DNA from: Rummeliibacillus pycnus
Lineage (GTDB): Bacteria > Bacillota > Bacilli > Bacillales_A > Planococcaceae
DNA: 64,000 bases
Direction: 5' to 3'
Assembly (NCBI RefSeq): GCF_002884495.1
Contig: NZ_KZ614145.1
Span: forward strand, 992,001 to 1,056,000
The translations under genes and the position numbers were made by a program. The notes under the pieces were generated by a model. The model was not told where the DNA came from. It saw nothing but the letters and a program-made list of their open reading frames with translations, and searched no databases. This document shows positions 1 to 8,063 of the stretch, one piece after another; within the stretch, counting starts at the first letter, position 1; every line of letters begins with the position of its first letter.

Positions 1-94
1 TCTTTGGTCCCTTTAAAGCATGGTAAATCGAAATAGGTGTGAGCATATCTCCTTGAATTGTCTTCATCTCATACATTCTCGTCTCTACTGTCAT
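1..94 (-). CDS. trpE: Anthranilate synthase component I, N-terminal fragment (cut by window edge)
   Basis: Only the first 31 codons are inside the window. The start is an ATG at 94 preceded by an AAAAGGAG ribosome binding site. The peptide contains DMLTPISIYHALKGPK, which matches the N-terminal tryptophan-binding segment of TrpE-type chorismate enzymes and closely resembles the LTPILIFQRLKGKRKF segment of the second TrpE in this window. It sits directly behind a T-box whose specifier is UGG, so its expression should respond to uncharged tRNA-Trp. That context favours TrpE over PabB. The partner amidotransferase gene (trpG/pabA) would be expected further left, outside the window. Family assignment rests on a short peptide plus the leader. 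Confidence 0.75.
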   Translation of the reverse strand, partial: MTVETRMYEMKTIQGDMLTPISIYHALKGPK

Positions 95-147
95 TTGTTT
101 AACTCCTTTTCTAAGCTCTTCTCAACTCAATCCAGCTCATTCCGCTA

Positions 148-380
148 CAATAAAAAAAGTCCTCCATAGAGAAACAACTCTATAAAGGACGGAATTCCGC
201 GGTACCACCTTACTTGTAGCATAAGCTACCTCTCACATATAACGGTATGTGCCGGATTACCCTACTATTTTCAAGTAATCACTCACAGGTCCATTCAATA
301 AGGAAATGGATCGACTTCCACTACCGTCGACTCTCTGTACCATTTTGGACTTATCTACTACTCCTGCTCAACGATTTCAA
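148..380 (-). promoter_or_regulatory. Tryptophan T-box leader
   Basis: On the minus strand the antiterminator T-box AAGGTGGTACCGCGG is at 211-197, followed by a terminator hairpin (GTCCT...AGGAC) with a run of T at about 187-150. The stem I region carries the AGAGAG and GTAGTG motifs and the specifier context GAATGGACCT, giving codon UGG (293-291), i.e. tRNA-Trp. This should allow read-through into trpE when tRNA-Trp is uncharged. Confidence 0.9.
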
Positions 381-404
381 TTTGAAATTGTAAGTATGTT
401 ACAT

Positions 405-433
405 ATTATAATAAAAGATGAAACAATATTCAA
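405..433 (-). promoter_or_regulatory. Sigma-A promoter of the left trpE T-box transcript
   Basis: Minus strand: -35 TTGAAT (433-428), 17-bp spacer, -10 TATAAT (410-405). It lies just upstream of T-box stem I and overlaps nothing but the region downstream of the neighbouring regulator gene. Confidence 0.7.
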
Positions 434-437
434 TAAA

Positions 438-1190
438 TTATTGTTCAACATGTATTCTTGTAAAAAACTTGAGCATATAGCGTAAATAACGACGAATAGT
501 CGTAATACGTTCTTCTAGTGATGCAGCGATTGTTCTGTAAAATGACACACCTTCATCAGTACCTCTTAAATTTCGAACTGTTCTCTTTTCATCTGGCCAA
601 GAACCCACTAAGTAACCTTGATCTTCAAGCTCCCATGCGATCTGATATAAATAGCCATTCGACGGACACCAACCAAATAAATCTTCTAATTGCTGGCCAA
701 CTTCAGCCATATAAAAACTAGAACGAGTTTGAGAAAGCTTTAATGCTAAATAACGGACTGCATCTTTTACTGAAATAAGTTTCGAAAAATAGCTTCGAAA
801 TTCTTCTGGTAATGGATATTCTGGTCTTGGTGGTTTCTCACCGTTCTTCGTTAATTCAAAATAGAAGCGGTCTAATACTAAAACAATTTCATGGAATCGC
901 TCAAAATAGAGTTCGTTGTACCGATTTAATCGATTTTTTCCAAGTTCTGTACTCGTATAAAGAACTTTTTTATGAATTTGTCTGGAAGATAGCGCTCCTT
1001 CTGCTTCTAACTGTTTTGCGATTCTTGCAACATATTCATAGCCAACTTTACGCCCGGGGAATTCATCTTGAAACTGTTGATGGATCTCTACAGAGTACTT
1101 TTCCGTATCTTGTGTTGCATAAAGCCAATAAAGTGCTAACGTATCCTTTACACTAAAGCCTACTGTTTGTTGAAAATTCTTTTCTTTCAT
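438..1190 (-). CDS. Two-domain PadR/winged-helix-like regulator
   Basis: A 250-residue soluble protein. Residues about 14-90 (from FSVKDTLALYWLY) look like a PadR-type winged helix: helix, YVARIAKQLEAEG recognition-like segment, wing, then a TELGKNRLNRY C-terminal helix. A second copy seems to begin near residue 140 (SVKDAVRYLALKL... GYLYQIAWELEDQGYL) with its own wing and terminal helix, so the protein looks like an internal duplication. The start is set by AAAGGAGG eight bases before the ATG at 1190; the longer frame start lacks such a site. DNA binding is inferred from fold resemblance; the target and ligand are unknown. It precedes the T-box-controlled trpE but has its own upstream region. 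Confidence 0.6.
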   Translation of the reverse strand: MKEKNFQQTVGFSVKDTLALYWLYATQDTEKYSVEIHQQFQDEFPGRKVGYEYVARIAKQLEAEGALSSRQIHKKVLYTSTELGKNRLNRYNELYFERFHEIVLVLDRFYFELTKNGEKPPRPEYPLPEEFRSYFSKLISVKDAVRYLALKLSQTRSSFYMAEVGQQLEDLFGWCPSNGYLYQIAWELEDQGYLVGSWPDEKRTVRNLRGTDEGVSFYRTIAASLEERITTIRRYLRYMLKFFTRIHVEQ

Positions 1191-1352
1191 AAGATGAACC
1201 TCCTTTTGGACTAATAACAATATTATACCAAATATATTGCTATATAGTGGAAATATACTACTTAAAGAACGAATTTATTTGAATCATATTTTACAAATAA
1301 TTCTTTAGGTTTAGAGATCACAAAAAAGTGAATCATTCAACTCTATAAAAAT

Positions 1353-1392
1353 AGGGTATCTTAAAAAGTGAAACTTTAAGATACCCTAACTA
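1353..1392 (-). terminator. Intrinsic terminator of the subtilase gene
   Basis: A 14-bp stem AGGGTATCTTAAAG / CTTTTTAAGATACCCT with a short loop, followed on the minus strand by ATTTTTAT. It begins at the subtilase stop codon. Confidence 0.85.
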
Positions 1393-3648
1393 TTAATGAA
1401 CTGTAATTTTCAAAGGCTTACTTTTAACCCCATTTTTATTTGTAACATAGACCGTTAAGATCGTATTTTTGGATTGGTTACCCATGTATAAGAAAAAATG
1501 CCCTTTTGTATCTACGCGATCAGAAGCTATTATTGTTCTGCCTTTATATAGAGAAATTTTGGAATTAAGCTCTGCTTCACCACGTAAATATTTGGTGGTG
1601 GTATAAACTTTATTGACAATTGGTTGAGCTGTTGTTTTCGATTGTTTGACAATGACCTCTTTCGCATTACTGATGTTCCCAACTGAATCTTCAGCCGTAA
1701 TTTTTAAGATAGAACCTACTGCTTGAAAAGGAAGCGTAATTCGGAAACTACCATCTTTCCCAGTTAAGCCTTTGACAATTGTTTTCGAGTCATTTTTAAC
1801 TGTTATGGTAGTATTAGCGGTTGCTTTTCCTGAAATAGTATGACTACTTGTTGTAACAGCAGTTACGGAAGGTGTTGCTATCTTTTTGGCTTTAGGTGTA
1901 TGAACCTTAGCTTCTATACCTTCAGACAAATTTCCGACGGCATCTTTAGTTTTTAGTTTGATTTGGTAATCTGTATCTGGTGTTAAATTTTTAAAAGAAT
2001 AATCGTCATTTTTTGTAGTGCCAACCAGTTGATTATTTACATAAAGTTGTACTCCAATAAAATCTTCATCATTTGGATTATTCCAGGTTAGTTTCAGAGA
2101 GTCGATTTTAAGGTCTTTTATTTTTAAATAATCAATATCACTAGGAGGTGTTACATCTTTTAACGTTTTAAATGTTTGTTGGATACCATCTGAACTATCA
2201 CCATTTGTATTAATTACTTTTAACAATACATTGTATTTCTGATTTGGATCTAAATTCTTTATGGTATAAGAAGAATGTGTCGTATATTTTATAATCTTGT
2301 CATTGATGATGATCGCCACTTTAGCAAAAGTTTTATCATCAGGAATTGTAAACGTGAGTGTAGCTTTATGATCTTTTATCTTCAAAATAGAAACATTCTT
2401 CAACTCTCTCGGTTTTGTAATAGAAAAACTCGGTAATTGTGCAACTCCATATCCGAATTTAATATCTTTCCCTTTTGTCCCTAAATCTAACGCGCTACTT
2501 CGTAATTTTTGAATTAGCTCACTTGATGTGCTAAATGGATATCGTTCTTTTAAAATAGCCAGTAATCCCGTTACATGAGGTGCAGCAAAAGAGGTACCCG
2601 ATGCATAGAATAACTCACCTTTACTATTTATTGTAAGAACATAATCACCAGGTGCTGCAAAGTCAACTGAAGTACCCGTATTAGAGAAGTTACTGCATTT
2701 TTTGTCTTTTCCAATCGAGCTAACAGCTATAACATTACTATATCGCGCAGGATAAGTAGGCTTATCTGAATTCCCATCATTACCTGCAGAAGCAACAATC
2801 ATAATACCTGCTTTGACAGCTTGATCAATGGCTTTTTTTAATGCTGGATCATCTTCATAAATACTAGAGGAGATATTGATCAAATCCATTTTGTGCTTAA
2901 TTGCCCAGTTTAATGCTTCAATTACTTCTGCAATACGACCATCTCTTGTCCCATCAGCATATTTTAAAGAATAAATCTGAACGCCAGGAGCGACACCAAT
3001 CACATCAGAAACTGAATAATTAAATGATGTTCCACCAATTTGAGCGCCTAAAACAGCCGCAACACTTGTACCATGTCCTTCTCCATAATTTCCTCTATCC
3101 AAAACATCCGATTCATCGATGTTTTTTGTTTTGGGATCATCCTTTACAAAAGACACTCGCTTCACGACATTTGGTAAATCCGGAATGGCATTTACACCCG
3201 TATCGATTAATGCAACTTTTACCCCTTTACCAAAATAACCTTTTTTCCAATAGGTCGGTGCCTTTACGTAATCCAAATTCCAATAGGATTTAAAGGTTGG
3301 AATTTGCTCTTTGGTACTCACGATTGATTCCGTTAATATGGTCATTTTTTTTGTGTTCTTATTGATAAATTCAATATTCCTATTCTTTTTCAGCTGTTCA
3401 AATTGTTTCTTCGTAATGGAAGCTCTAACCATTTCAACTTGAGATAAGACTTTATCTACTTTTTTGACATTTTTTAAGATAAATCTTTTTCCTATATCAT
3501 TTTTGTAGGATATCATTACATCTATAGTTTGATCAGTCGCAACTTTAGCACTTACATTCGAAGCTTGCAACAAAACAAAGCAACCAGTTAAACAGAGGGC
3601 AGATAGCAATTTTGTTTTTAGATTGTTCGATAAATGCCAATTAATCAA
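1393..3648 (-). CDS. Secreted subtilisin-family (S8) serine protease with FN3 and Ig-like domains
   Basis: About 751 residues from a TTG at 3648, chosen because GGAGAG lies 9 bases upstream and the product then begins with a clean signal peptide (basic start, LLSALCLTGCFVLLQA core, ASNVSA cleavage region). A propeptide-like segment (about 35-110) precedes the S8 domain (about 125-400) with the triad Asp149 (ALIDTGVN), His192 (GHGTSVAA), Ser353 (SGTSFAAPHV) and oxyanion Asn290 (SAGNDGN). Two fibronectin III-like domains (about 405-585) and two short Ig-like (Big_6-type) domains (about 590-751) follow. The same Ig-like type ends the corrinoid-operon barrel protein at 8064-9635. It is transcribed alone, between terminators. 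Probable role: extracellular protein degradation; the C-terminal modules may attach it to the cell surface. Confidence 0.9.
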   Translation of the reverse strand: MINWHLSNNLKTKLLSALCLTGCFVLLQASNVSAKVATDQTIDVMISYKNDIGKRFILKNVKKVDKVLSQVEMVRASITKKQFEQLKKNRNIEFINKNTKKMTILTESIVSTKEQIPTFKSYWNLDYVKAPTYWKKGYFGKGVKVALIDTGVNAIPDLPNVVKRVSFVKDDPKTKNIDESDVLDRGNYGEGHGTSVAAVLGAQIGGTSFNYSVSDVIGVAPGVQIYSLKYADGTRDGRIAEVIEALNWAIKHKMDLINISSSIYEDDPALKKAIDQAVKAGIMIVASAGNDGNSDKPTYPARYSNVIAVSSIGKDKKCSNFSNTGTSVDFAAPGDYVLTINSKGELFYASGTSFAAPHVTGLLAILKERYPFSTSSELIQKLRSSALDLGTKGKDIKFGYGVAQLPSFSITKPRELKNVSILKIKDHKATLTFTIPDDKTFAKVAIIINDKIIKYTTHSSYTIKNLDPNQKYNVLLKVINTNGDSSDGIQQTFKTLKDVTPPSDIDYLKIKDLKIDSLKLTWNNPNDEDFIGVQLYVNNQLVGTTKNDDYSFKNLTPDTDYQIKLKTKDAVGNLSEGIEAKVHTPKAKKIATPSVTAVTTSSHTISGKATANTTITVKNDSKTIVKGLTGKDGSFRITLPFQAVGSILKITAEDSVGNISNAKEVIVKQSKTTAQPIVNKVYTTTKYLRGEAELNSKISLYKGRTIIASDRVDTKGHFFLYMGNQSKNTILTVYVTNKNGVKSKPLKITVH

Positions 3649-3743
3649 ACCATCACTCTCCATTTCTATATAAACGATCACGTTAAACTTATATCAATAT
3701 AATAAAAGATCTATTTCTACTATATTATGCAACAAATTATAGA

Positions 3744-3790
3744 AAAAAGACTGTTTATATGTATTTCAACATAAAAAACAGTCTTTTTCT
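3744..3790 (-). terminator. Intrinsic terminator of the ECF/corrinoid operon
   Basis: Minus strand AGAAAAAGACTGTT ... AACAGTCTTTTTTC, placed 5 bases after the stop codon of the S-component gene. It closes the riboswitch-controlled operon that starts near 9985. Confidence 0.85.
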
Positions 3791-3794
3791 ACTA

Positions 3795-4520
3795 TTATTC
3801 TGAGATTCCATATTTTATTTTTATTCGAGTTAATTTTTCACCAATTGGTCTAGCGAGTAGGAGTAAAAAGAAAATATTTGATAGAGCATACATTGCTGTA
3901 AAGGGTAAGGATGTACCCATAGCAACAAAGTAACGGCGCCATGTAAAGGCACTTTCATACGATATAACTGTCCAAATATCCATGATCAATGAAAATAGAA
4001 TGCCACTAAAGAATCCGTATAGTATTAAAGGGATTTTATGATTCATCCATCCGCTCCGTCCAACTATTCCAGCAATATAACCTAATAGACCCCAAGTAAA
4101 CATTTGGAATGGAGTCCAAGGTCCTTGGCCAAATAGTACATTTGATGCAACAGCTGTAGATGCTCCTGTGAGAAATCCAGCAGCTGGTCCAAAGGCAAAA
4201 CCCGTTATTGCAACAATTGCGGTTACGGGTTTAAAAGCTGGTGCCCACACAAATGCAGCACGACCAGCTACGGCAATTGCAGACATAACTGCAATAATTA
4301 AAATTTCCCTAGGCATTGGTTTCTTACGCTCAAAAGAAATAAGAAAAGGGACACATGCAAAGATGACTATAATCAATGACAAAATATTATATCTTCGGTC
4401 TTCCCATAATGTAACCCCCATTAGTAAACAAAGCGGGATAATGAGTAAGACGATGATAGAAGTCAATATAAATTTCTTACTTACGATTTTATGAGCTGTT
4501 TTTTCTGTTGTCTCTTGCAC
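3795..4520 (-). CDS. ECF transporter substrate-binding (S) component, probable corrinoid specificity
   Basis: A 241-residue integral membrane protein with about six hydrophobic segments. The core ILIIAVMSAIAVAGRAAF and AFGPAAGFLTGASTAVASNVLFGQGPWTPFQM resembles the CbrT-like ECF S-component group. The S component gives an ECF importer its substrate specificity. It is the last gene of a cobalamin-riboswitch operon and overlaps the ATPase gene by 40 bp, so a cobalamin or cobinamide substrate is the natural inference; the sequence alone does not prove it. Start is a GTG with an AAGGATG site about 10 bases upstream. It lies next to its own EcfA and EcfT genes, so the module is dedicated rather than shared. 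Confidence 0.8.
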   Translation of the reverse strand: MQETTEKTAHKIVSKKFILTSIIVLLIIPLCLLMGVTLWEDRRYNILSLIIVIFACVPFLISFERKKPMPREILIIAVMSAIAVAGRAAFVWAPAFKPVTAIVAITGFAFGPAAGFLTGASTAVASNVLFGQGPWTPFQMFTWGLLGYIAGIVGRSGWMNHKIPLILYGFFSGILFSLIMDIWTVISYESAFTWRRYFVAMGTSLPFTAMYALSNIFFLLLLARPIGEKLTRIKIKYGISE

Positions 4521-6172
4521 AGTTCAATCACATCCTTACTGGTAATAGCATTTGAAAATAGGTGGCGGGACATTCGATGAGCAGCAGTTGTGTAAAAATG
4601 GTTTCCACTATAGAATGCTCTTGTATTATCTGAAGAAACAATATTGCCATCAAAAAATAGTGCACATCGATCCGAATTACTAGCAGAAAACTCAATATCA
4701 TGTGTCACCATTACAATCGCCACTTTTTGTTCTTTTAGACATCTTAAAATTTCTGCTAAAACCTCTTTTGAAGCTGCATCCATACCTTTCGTTGGTTCAT
4801 CTAAGAAAAGAATTCGGGGGTGCAATAGTAAAATTTTTGCAAGAGCAACCTTTTGCTGTTCTCCGCCACTTAAATCATACGGATGTTGTTCCAATAAATT
4901 TTCTAAATTGAAAGTGTGAATTATAGAATTGATTTCATCTATTACTTGTTGTTTTGTTATATTCAGTGTTTCGACCACTGATTCTAACTCTTGTTTCACA
5001 GTTTTTGAAACTAGAATCGTTTGTGGGTCTTGTGGTAAAACTGCTAAACATTCACGATATAACTTGCTATTAGAAATTTTCTTTAAAGGTTTACCATCAA
5101 GTAAAACCTTTCCCCTATACGGTTTATATAAACCTGACATGACGCCAAGTGAAGTCGTTTTCCCTGTTCCGTTCCCACCTAAAATACTTATTAATTCCCC
5201 TGGATAAACTTGTAAAGAAAAGCCTCTTAAAATATCTATTCCATTTTTTTCGTATCGGAACCAAGTATCATGGATATCAAGAACAGGTTTTCCAATATCC
5301 TCTTTAAATTCGCTTGGTAGAATTGGTTCTTGATCGGCTTTAAAATTCTCTGATAACCATCTTCGTCCATCACGAATCGTTAGGGGAGCCTCTTTTTGAC
5401 TTTTTAAAGCGTGATGAACACGAATTGGAGTTGGTAACCCTAGCAACATAGGATGATCTTGTGAAACATGCTGTAAATCATAGGCAACTTGTTTTGGCGT
5501 CCCATTACAAATAATTCCCCCTTGATCCATCACCACAATGCGATCAGCAATTGAATAGACTTCCTCTAATCGATGTTCGACCAAAATAATCGTTAAACCA
5601 AGATCCTTATTTAACTTATGTAAAGTTGAGATGAATTCACCAGCCGCAATTGGATCAAGTTGTGATGTTGGTTCATCTAAAATAAGTAATTTTGGTTGCA
5701 TGGCCATAATAGCTGCAAGATTTAGTAGTTGTTTCTGACCACCTGAAAGTTCCATAGTATTTTTTCTAAACCAATTTTGAATACCAAAGAAATTAGCCAT
5801 TTCAGCTACTTTTCTACGAATGGTCATGGTGTCATAACCTAGGTTTTCTAAACCAAAGGCTAATTCATGCCAAACTTTATCTGTGACAATTTGGTTTTCA
5901 GGGTTTTGCATAACGAAGCCAATCTCAGATGCAGCCACTCTTTCAGAAAGTTCGTTTAGTATGGTACCGTTATAATAGATTGCACCAGATGAAACACCAT
6001 GCGGGGTAATTTCTCTTTTTAAATGTTTTAATAAAGTACTTTTCCCACAGCCAGATGTACCACAAATCACAACGAATTCACCTGCTTCAATGGCTAAATC
6101 AATTTCTTTTAGCACAGGTTTTGGTGCAAGTGGATAGCTGAAGGTTAGTTGTTTGATATCAACAAACGCCAT
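4481..6172 (-). CDS. ECF transporter ATPase with two fused ABC domains (EcfA-EcfA')
   Basis: 563 residues made of two complete nucleotide-binding domains. Domain 1 (about 1-240) has Walker A GTSGCGKST, signature LSGGQKQ and Walker B LLILDEPTS. Domain 2 (about 285-545) has GGNGTGKTT, LSGGEQQ and ILFLDEPTK. ECF ATPases are usually two separate subunits; here they are fused, as in several cobalamin/thiamine-related ECF modules. It would energise uptake through the adjacent EcfT and S component. The ATG at 6172 is preferred because GGGAGG lies 7 bases upstream. It overlaps ecfT by 28 bp and the S gene by 40 bp, so translation is tightly coupled. Confidence 0.9.
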   Translation of the reverse strand: MAFVDIKQLTFSYPLAPKPVLKEIDLAIEAGEFVVICGTSGCGKSTLLKHLKREITPHGVSSGAIYYNGTILNELSERVAASEIGFVMQNPENQIVTDKVWHELAFGLENLGYDTMTIRRKVAEMANFFGIQNWFRKNTMELSGGQKQLLNLAAIMAMQPKLLILDEPTSQLDPIAAGEFISTLHKLNKDLGLTIILVEHRLEEVYSIADRIVVMDQGGIICNGTPKQVAYDLQHVSQDHPMLLGLPTPIRVHHALKSQKEAPLTIRDGRRWLSENFKADQEPILPSEFKEDIGKPVLDIHDTWFRYEKNGIDILRGFSLQVYPGELISILGGNGTGKTTSLGVMSGLYKPYRGKVLLDGKPLKKISNSKLYRECLAVLPQDPQTILVSKTVKQELESVVETLNITKQQVIDEINSIIHTFNLENLLEQHPYDLSGGEQQKVALAKILLLHPRILFLDEPTKGMDAASKEVLAEILRCLKEQKVAIVMVTHDIEFSASNSDRCALFFDGNIVSSDNTRAFYSGNHFYTTAAHRMSRHLFSNAITSKDVIELCKRQQKKQLIKS

Positions 6173-7026
6173 TTGAATGCCTCCCAAAGTTCAATGATGA
6201 TGGGTATCGCTAATAACAAAGTATAGGAACCATACAAAAGAATAGAAATCGGCTGAAATGTTAGTTCACTAAAAGTTGGATAAAAATAATAATTGTTATA
6301 TCCTAAGAAACTCCCCAATACACTTATCGCTGTAAGGAGTAGCAAGATTATTAACATAAATCCATCTCTCTTTTCAAAAGTAAACAATGAAAAAGTGGAA
6401 CGCCTTGGTAAACCGTAGCCTCTTGCTTTCATTGAATCAGCAGTTTCAATTGCATTTTCCAATGCCCATGTAATAAGTATTGAAATGATACGATTCCCAC
6501 ATTTAATACGATGGAACAAATTACCTGAGGTCACATCCATCCCAATTGTTTTTTGCGCATGTGCGATTACGCCTATTTGATGCTTAAAACGTGGAACTAA
6601 ACGTAATGTCAAAGAAATAATCAGCGCGAAAGCTGGTGAAATCTTTCCAAATAAATATAGAAACTTATCTGAACTCATCAAGACATTATAACAGCCAAAC
6701 CAAAAAATAACAGAGCAAATCATAATAGACATCGCAAACCCATATGTAATTGCTTCTATTGTAATAGGGTTATTATCAATATATAAAATGATTTTTTCCC
6801 CATCATGGCTAATTAAAGGATTAATAATGGCCGCGATAAAGATCATGGGGATAATCCATTTCAATCCTCTTAAAAAAGCTTTCTTGTTTACTTGTAAACT
6901 TAAAATAATAGACAGTAGTAGAGAAATCATTAAGTAGACGGGATGCATATAAAACATTGTCAATCCCACTGCTAAGATGAAATAACTAAAAAGAACAATC
7001 GGATGATAGTTTGCAAAAGCTTTCAA
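6145..7026 (-). CDS. ECF transporter transmembrane coupling subunit (EcfT)
   Basis: 293 residues, hydrophobic, with about five to six membrane segments. It shows the EcfT signature ADSMKARGYG (Ala-Arg-Gly motif) in the cytoplasmic helix that contacts the ATPase, and a second coupling-type region SKFLYLFGKISPAFA. The start is TTG at 7026 with AAAGGAGG nine bases upstream. It links the fused ATPase (next gene, overlapping) to the S component. Its upstream neighbour, 16 bases away, is the DUF4430 lipoprotein. Confidence 0.88.
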   Translation of the reverse strand: MKAFANYHPIVLFSYFILAVGLTMFYMHPVYLMISLLLSIILSLQVNKKAFLRGLKWIIPMIFIAAIINPLISHDGEKIILYIDNNPITIEAITYGFAMSIMICSVIFWFGCYNVLMSSDKFLYLFGKISPAFALIISLTLRLVPRFKHQIGVIAHAQKTIGMDVTSGNLFHRIKCGNRIISILITWALENAIETADSMKARGYGLPRRSTFSLFTFEKRDGFMLIILLLLTAISVLGSFLGYNNYYFYPTFSELTFQPISILLYGSYTLLLAIPIIIELWEAFKWRLLISNN

Positions 7027-7042
7027 TGTTTTCTTCCTCCTT

Positions 7043-7981
7043 TTACTTCAAACCGATGTCCTTACCTTCGTTTAGAGAGTACTGCCAAACAATTTGATCG
7101 CCATCTTTCACCTTATAACCGTCACAGCCAACTCCAGGATTTTTACCATTTACACTATACATCCAACCAGATAATGGTCCTGCATTTTTTTCATACAAAT
7201 GGTTGATTCCTTGAATATAAACCGATCCATATTTATTTGCTCCAGCCCCATCATATTCAAATTGAACGTGATGCTCTTTTAATGCTCGTAATGTAATACT
7301 CCACGCTGAATCATTATCACTACGTATTTCATATTTCGAGGTAGCGATAATTGTTCCACTTTTTGGTACATATTTTTCGTTCTGTAATGGTTTTTCAAGT
7401 TTAGCGTAATTTTCTTCTTTCAAAAGTGTATCTACCCGTACTGAAATCGTAACGTATTTTTTCTTTTCTTTAACGATTTTATTGTCGGTAGAATTTGAAC
7501 GATAGATTGATTTGGCAGAGTTGGCTTTCTTAGATGCTACTGTTTCTTTTTTTGATGGTGTTTCTGTTTTTTTGCTAATATTCTTACTAGAATTTTGCTC
7601 TTTTAATGTTAGATTTGTTGTTTTCTTTTCTTGATTCGTATCTTTGTTTGAAGTACGGATCTCTTTATTTGCTGTATGCAATTCTTTCTCTTGATTATTT
7701 GTTGATTTAGTTACTACTTGATTTGATTCATCCGATTTTTTGACAGTTTCTTTTGAATTTGTTTTTTGATCAACCTGTTGATCAGATTCAGTATTTTTCT
7801 TATTCGTCTGATGATCTTGCTTTTTTTTATCATTTACAGGAATAACTTTCTCACTTGAATCATCAACACTTTTTTCATCTGCATTTTGATTATTGTATTG
7901 TTCAACTGTTTGGATTTTACAACCAGCAAGGCAGAAAATCGCAATTATTAACGTAAGGATATAAAAATGTACTTTCTTCAC
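7043..7981 (-). CDS. DUF4430 (transcobalamin C-terminal-like) lipoprotein
   Basis: About 312 residues. It starts with a lipoprotein signal peptide (MKKVHFYILTLIIAIF) and lipobox LAGC, giving lipid-modified Cys21. Residues about 22-175 are a very polar Ser/Thr/Lys/Gln/Asn-rich linker, suited to spanning the wall. Residues about 180-312 match DUF4430, with the signature SGWMYSVNGK ... GYKVKDGDQIVWQY. That domain has the same fold class as the C-terminal beta domain of vertebrate transcobalamin and intrinsic factor (established family knowledge as I recall it). The start is GTG at 7981, eight bases after GGAGG; the GTG at 7990 overlaps that site. Genes on either side are the barrel protein and EcfT, all under a cobalamin riboswitch. 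Probable role: membrane-anchored corrinoid capture and handover to the importer (inference). Confidence 0.85.
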   Translation of the reverse strand: MKKVHFYILTLIIAIFCLAGCKIQTVEQYNNQNADEKSVDDSSEKVIPVNDKKKQDHQTNKKNTESDQQVDQKTNSKETVKKSDESNQVVTKSTNNQEKELHTANKEIRTSNKDTNQEKKTTNLTLKEQNSSKNISKKTETPSKKETVASKKANSAKSIYRSNSTDNKIVKEKKKYVTISVRVDTLLKEENYAKLEKPLQNEKYVPKSGTIIATSKYEIRSDNDSAWSITLRALKEHHVQFEYDGAGANKYGSVYIQGINHLYEKNAGPLSGWMYSVNGKNPGVGCDGYKVKDGDQIVWQYSLNEGKDIGLK

Positions 7982-8008
7982 TGATGACACCTCCGTATAG
8001 ATGGCAAT

Positions 8009-8037
8009 AGGGTGTTAGAAATTGGCTCTAACACCCT
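8009..8037 (-). other. Stem-loop between barrel-protein and DUF4430 genes
   Basis: An 11-bp perfect inverted repeat AGGGTGTTAGA / TCTAACACCCT with a 7-nt loop. On the minus strand it is followed by ATTGCCATC rather than a U-tract, so it is a poor terminator. It may instead stabilise the upstream message or partly attenuate the downstream genes. Confidence 0.6.
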
Positions 8038-8063
8038 GGGATAAAAGTTATGTTTGTGTGAAC

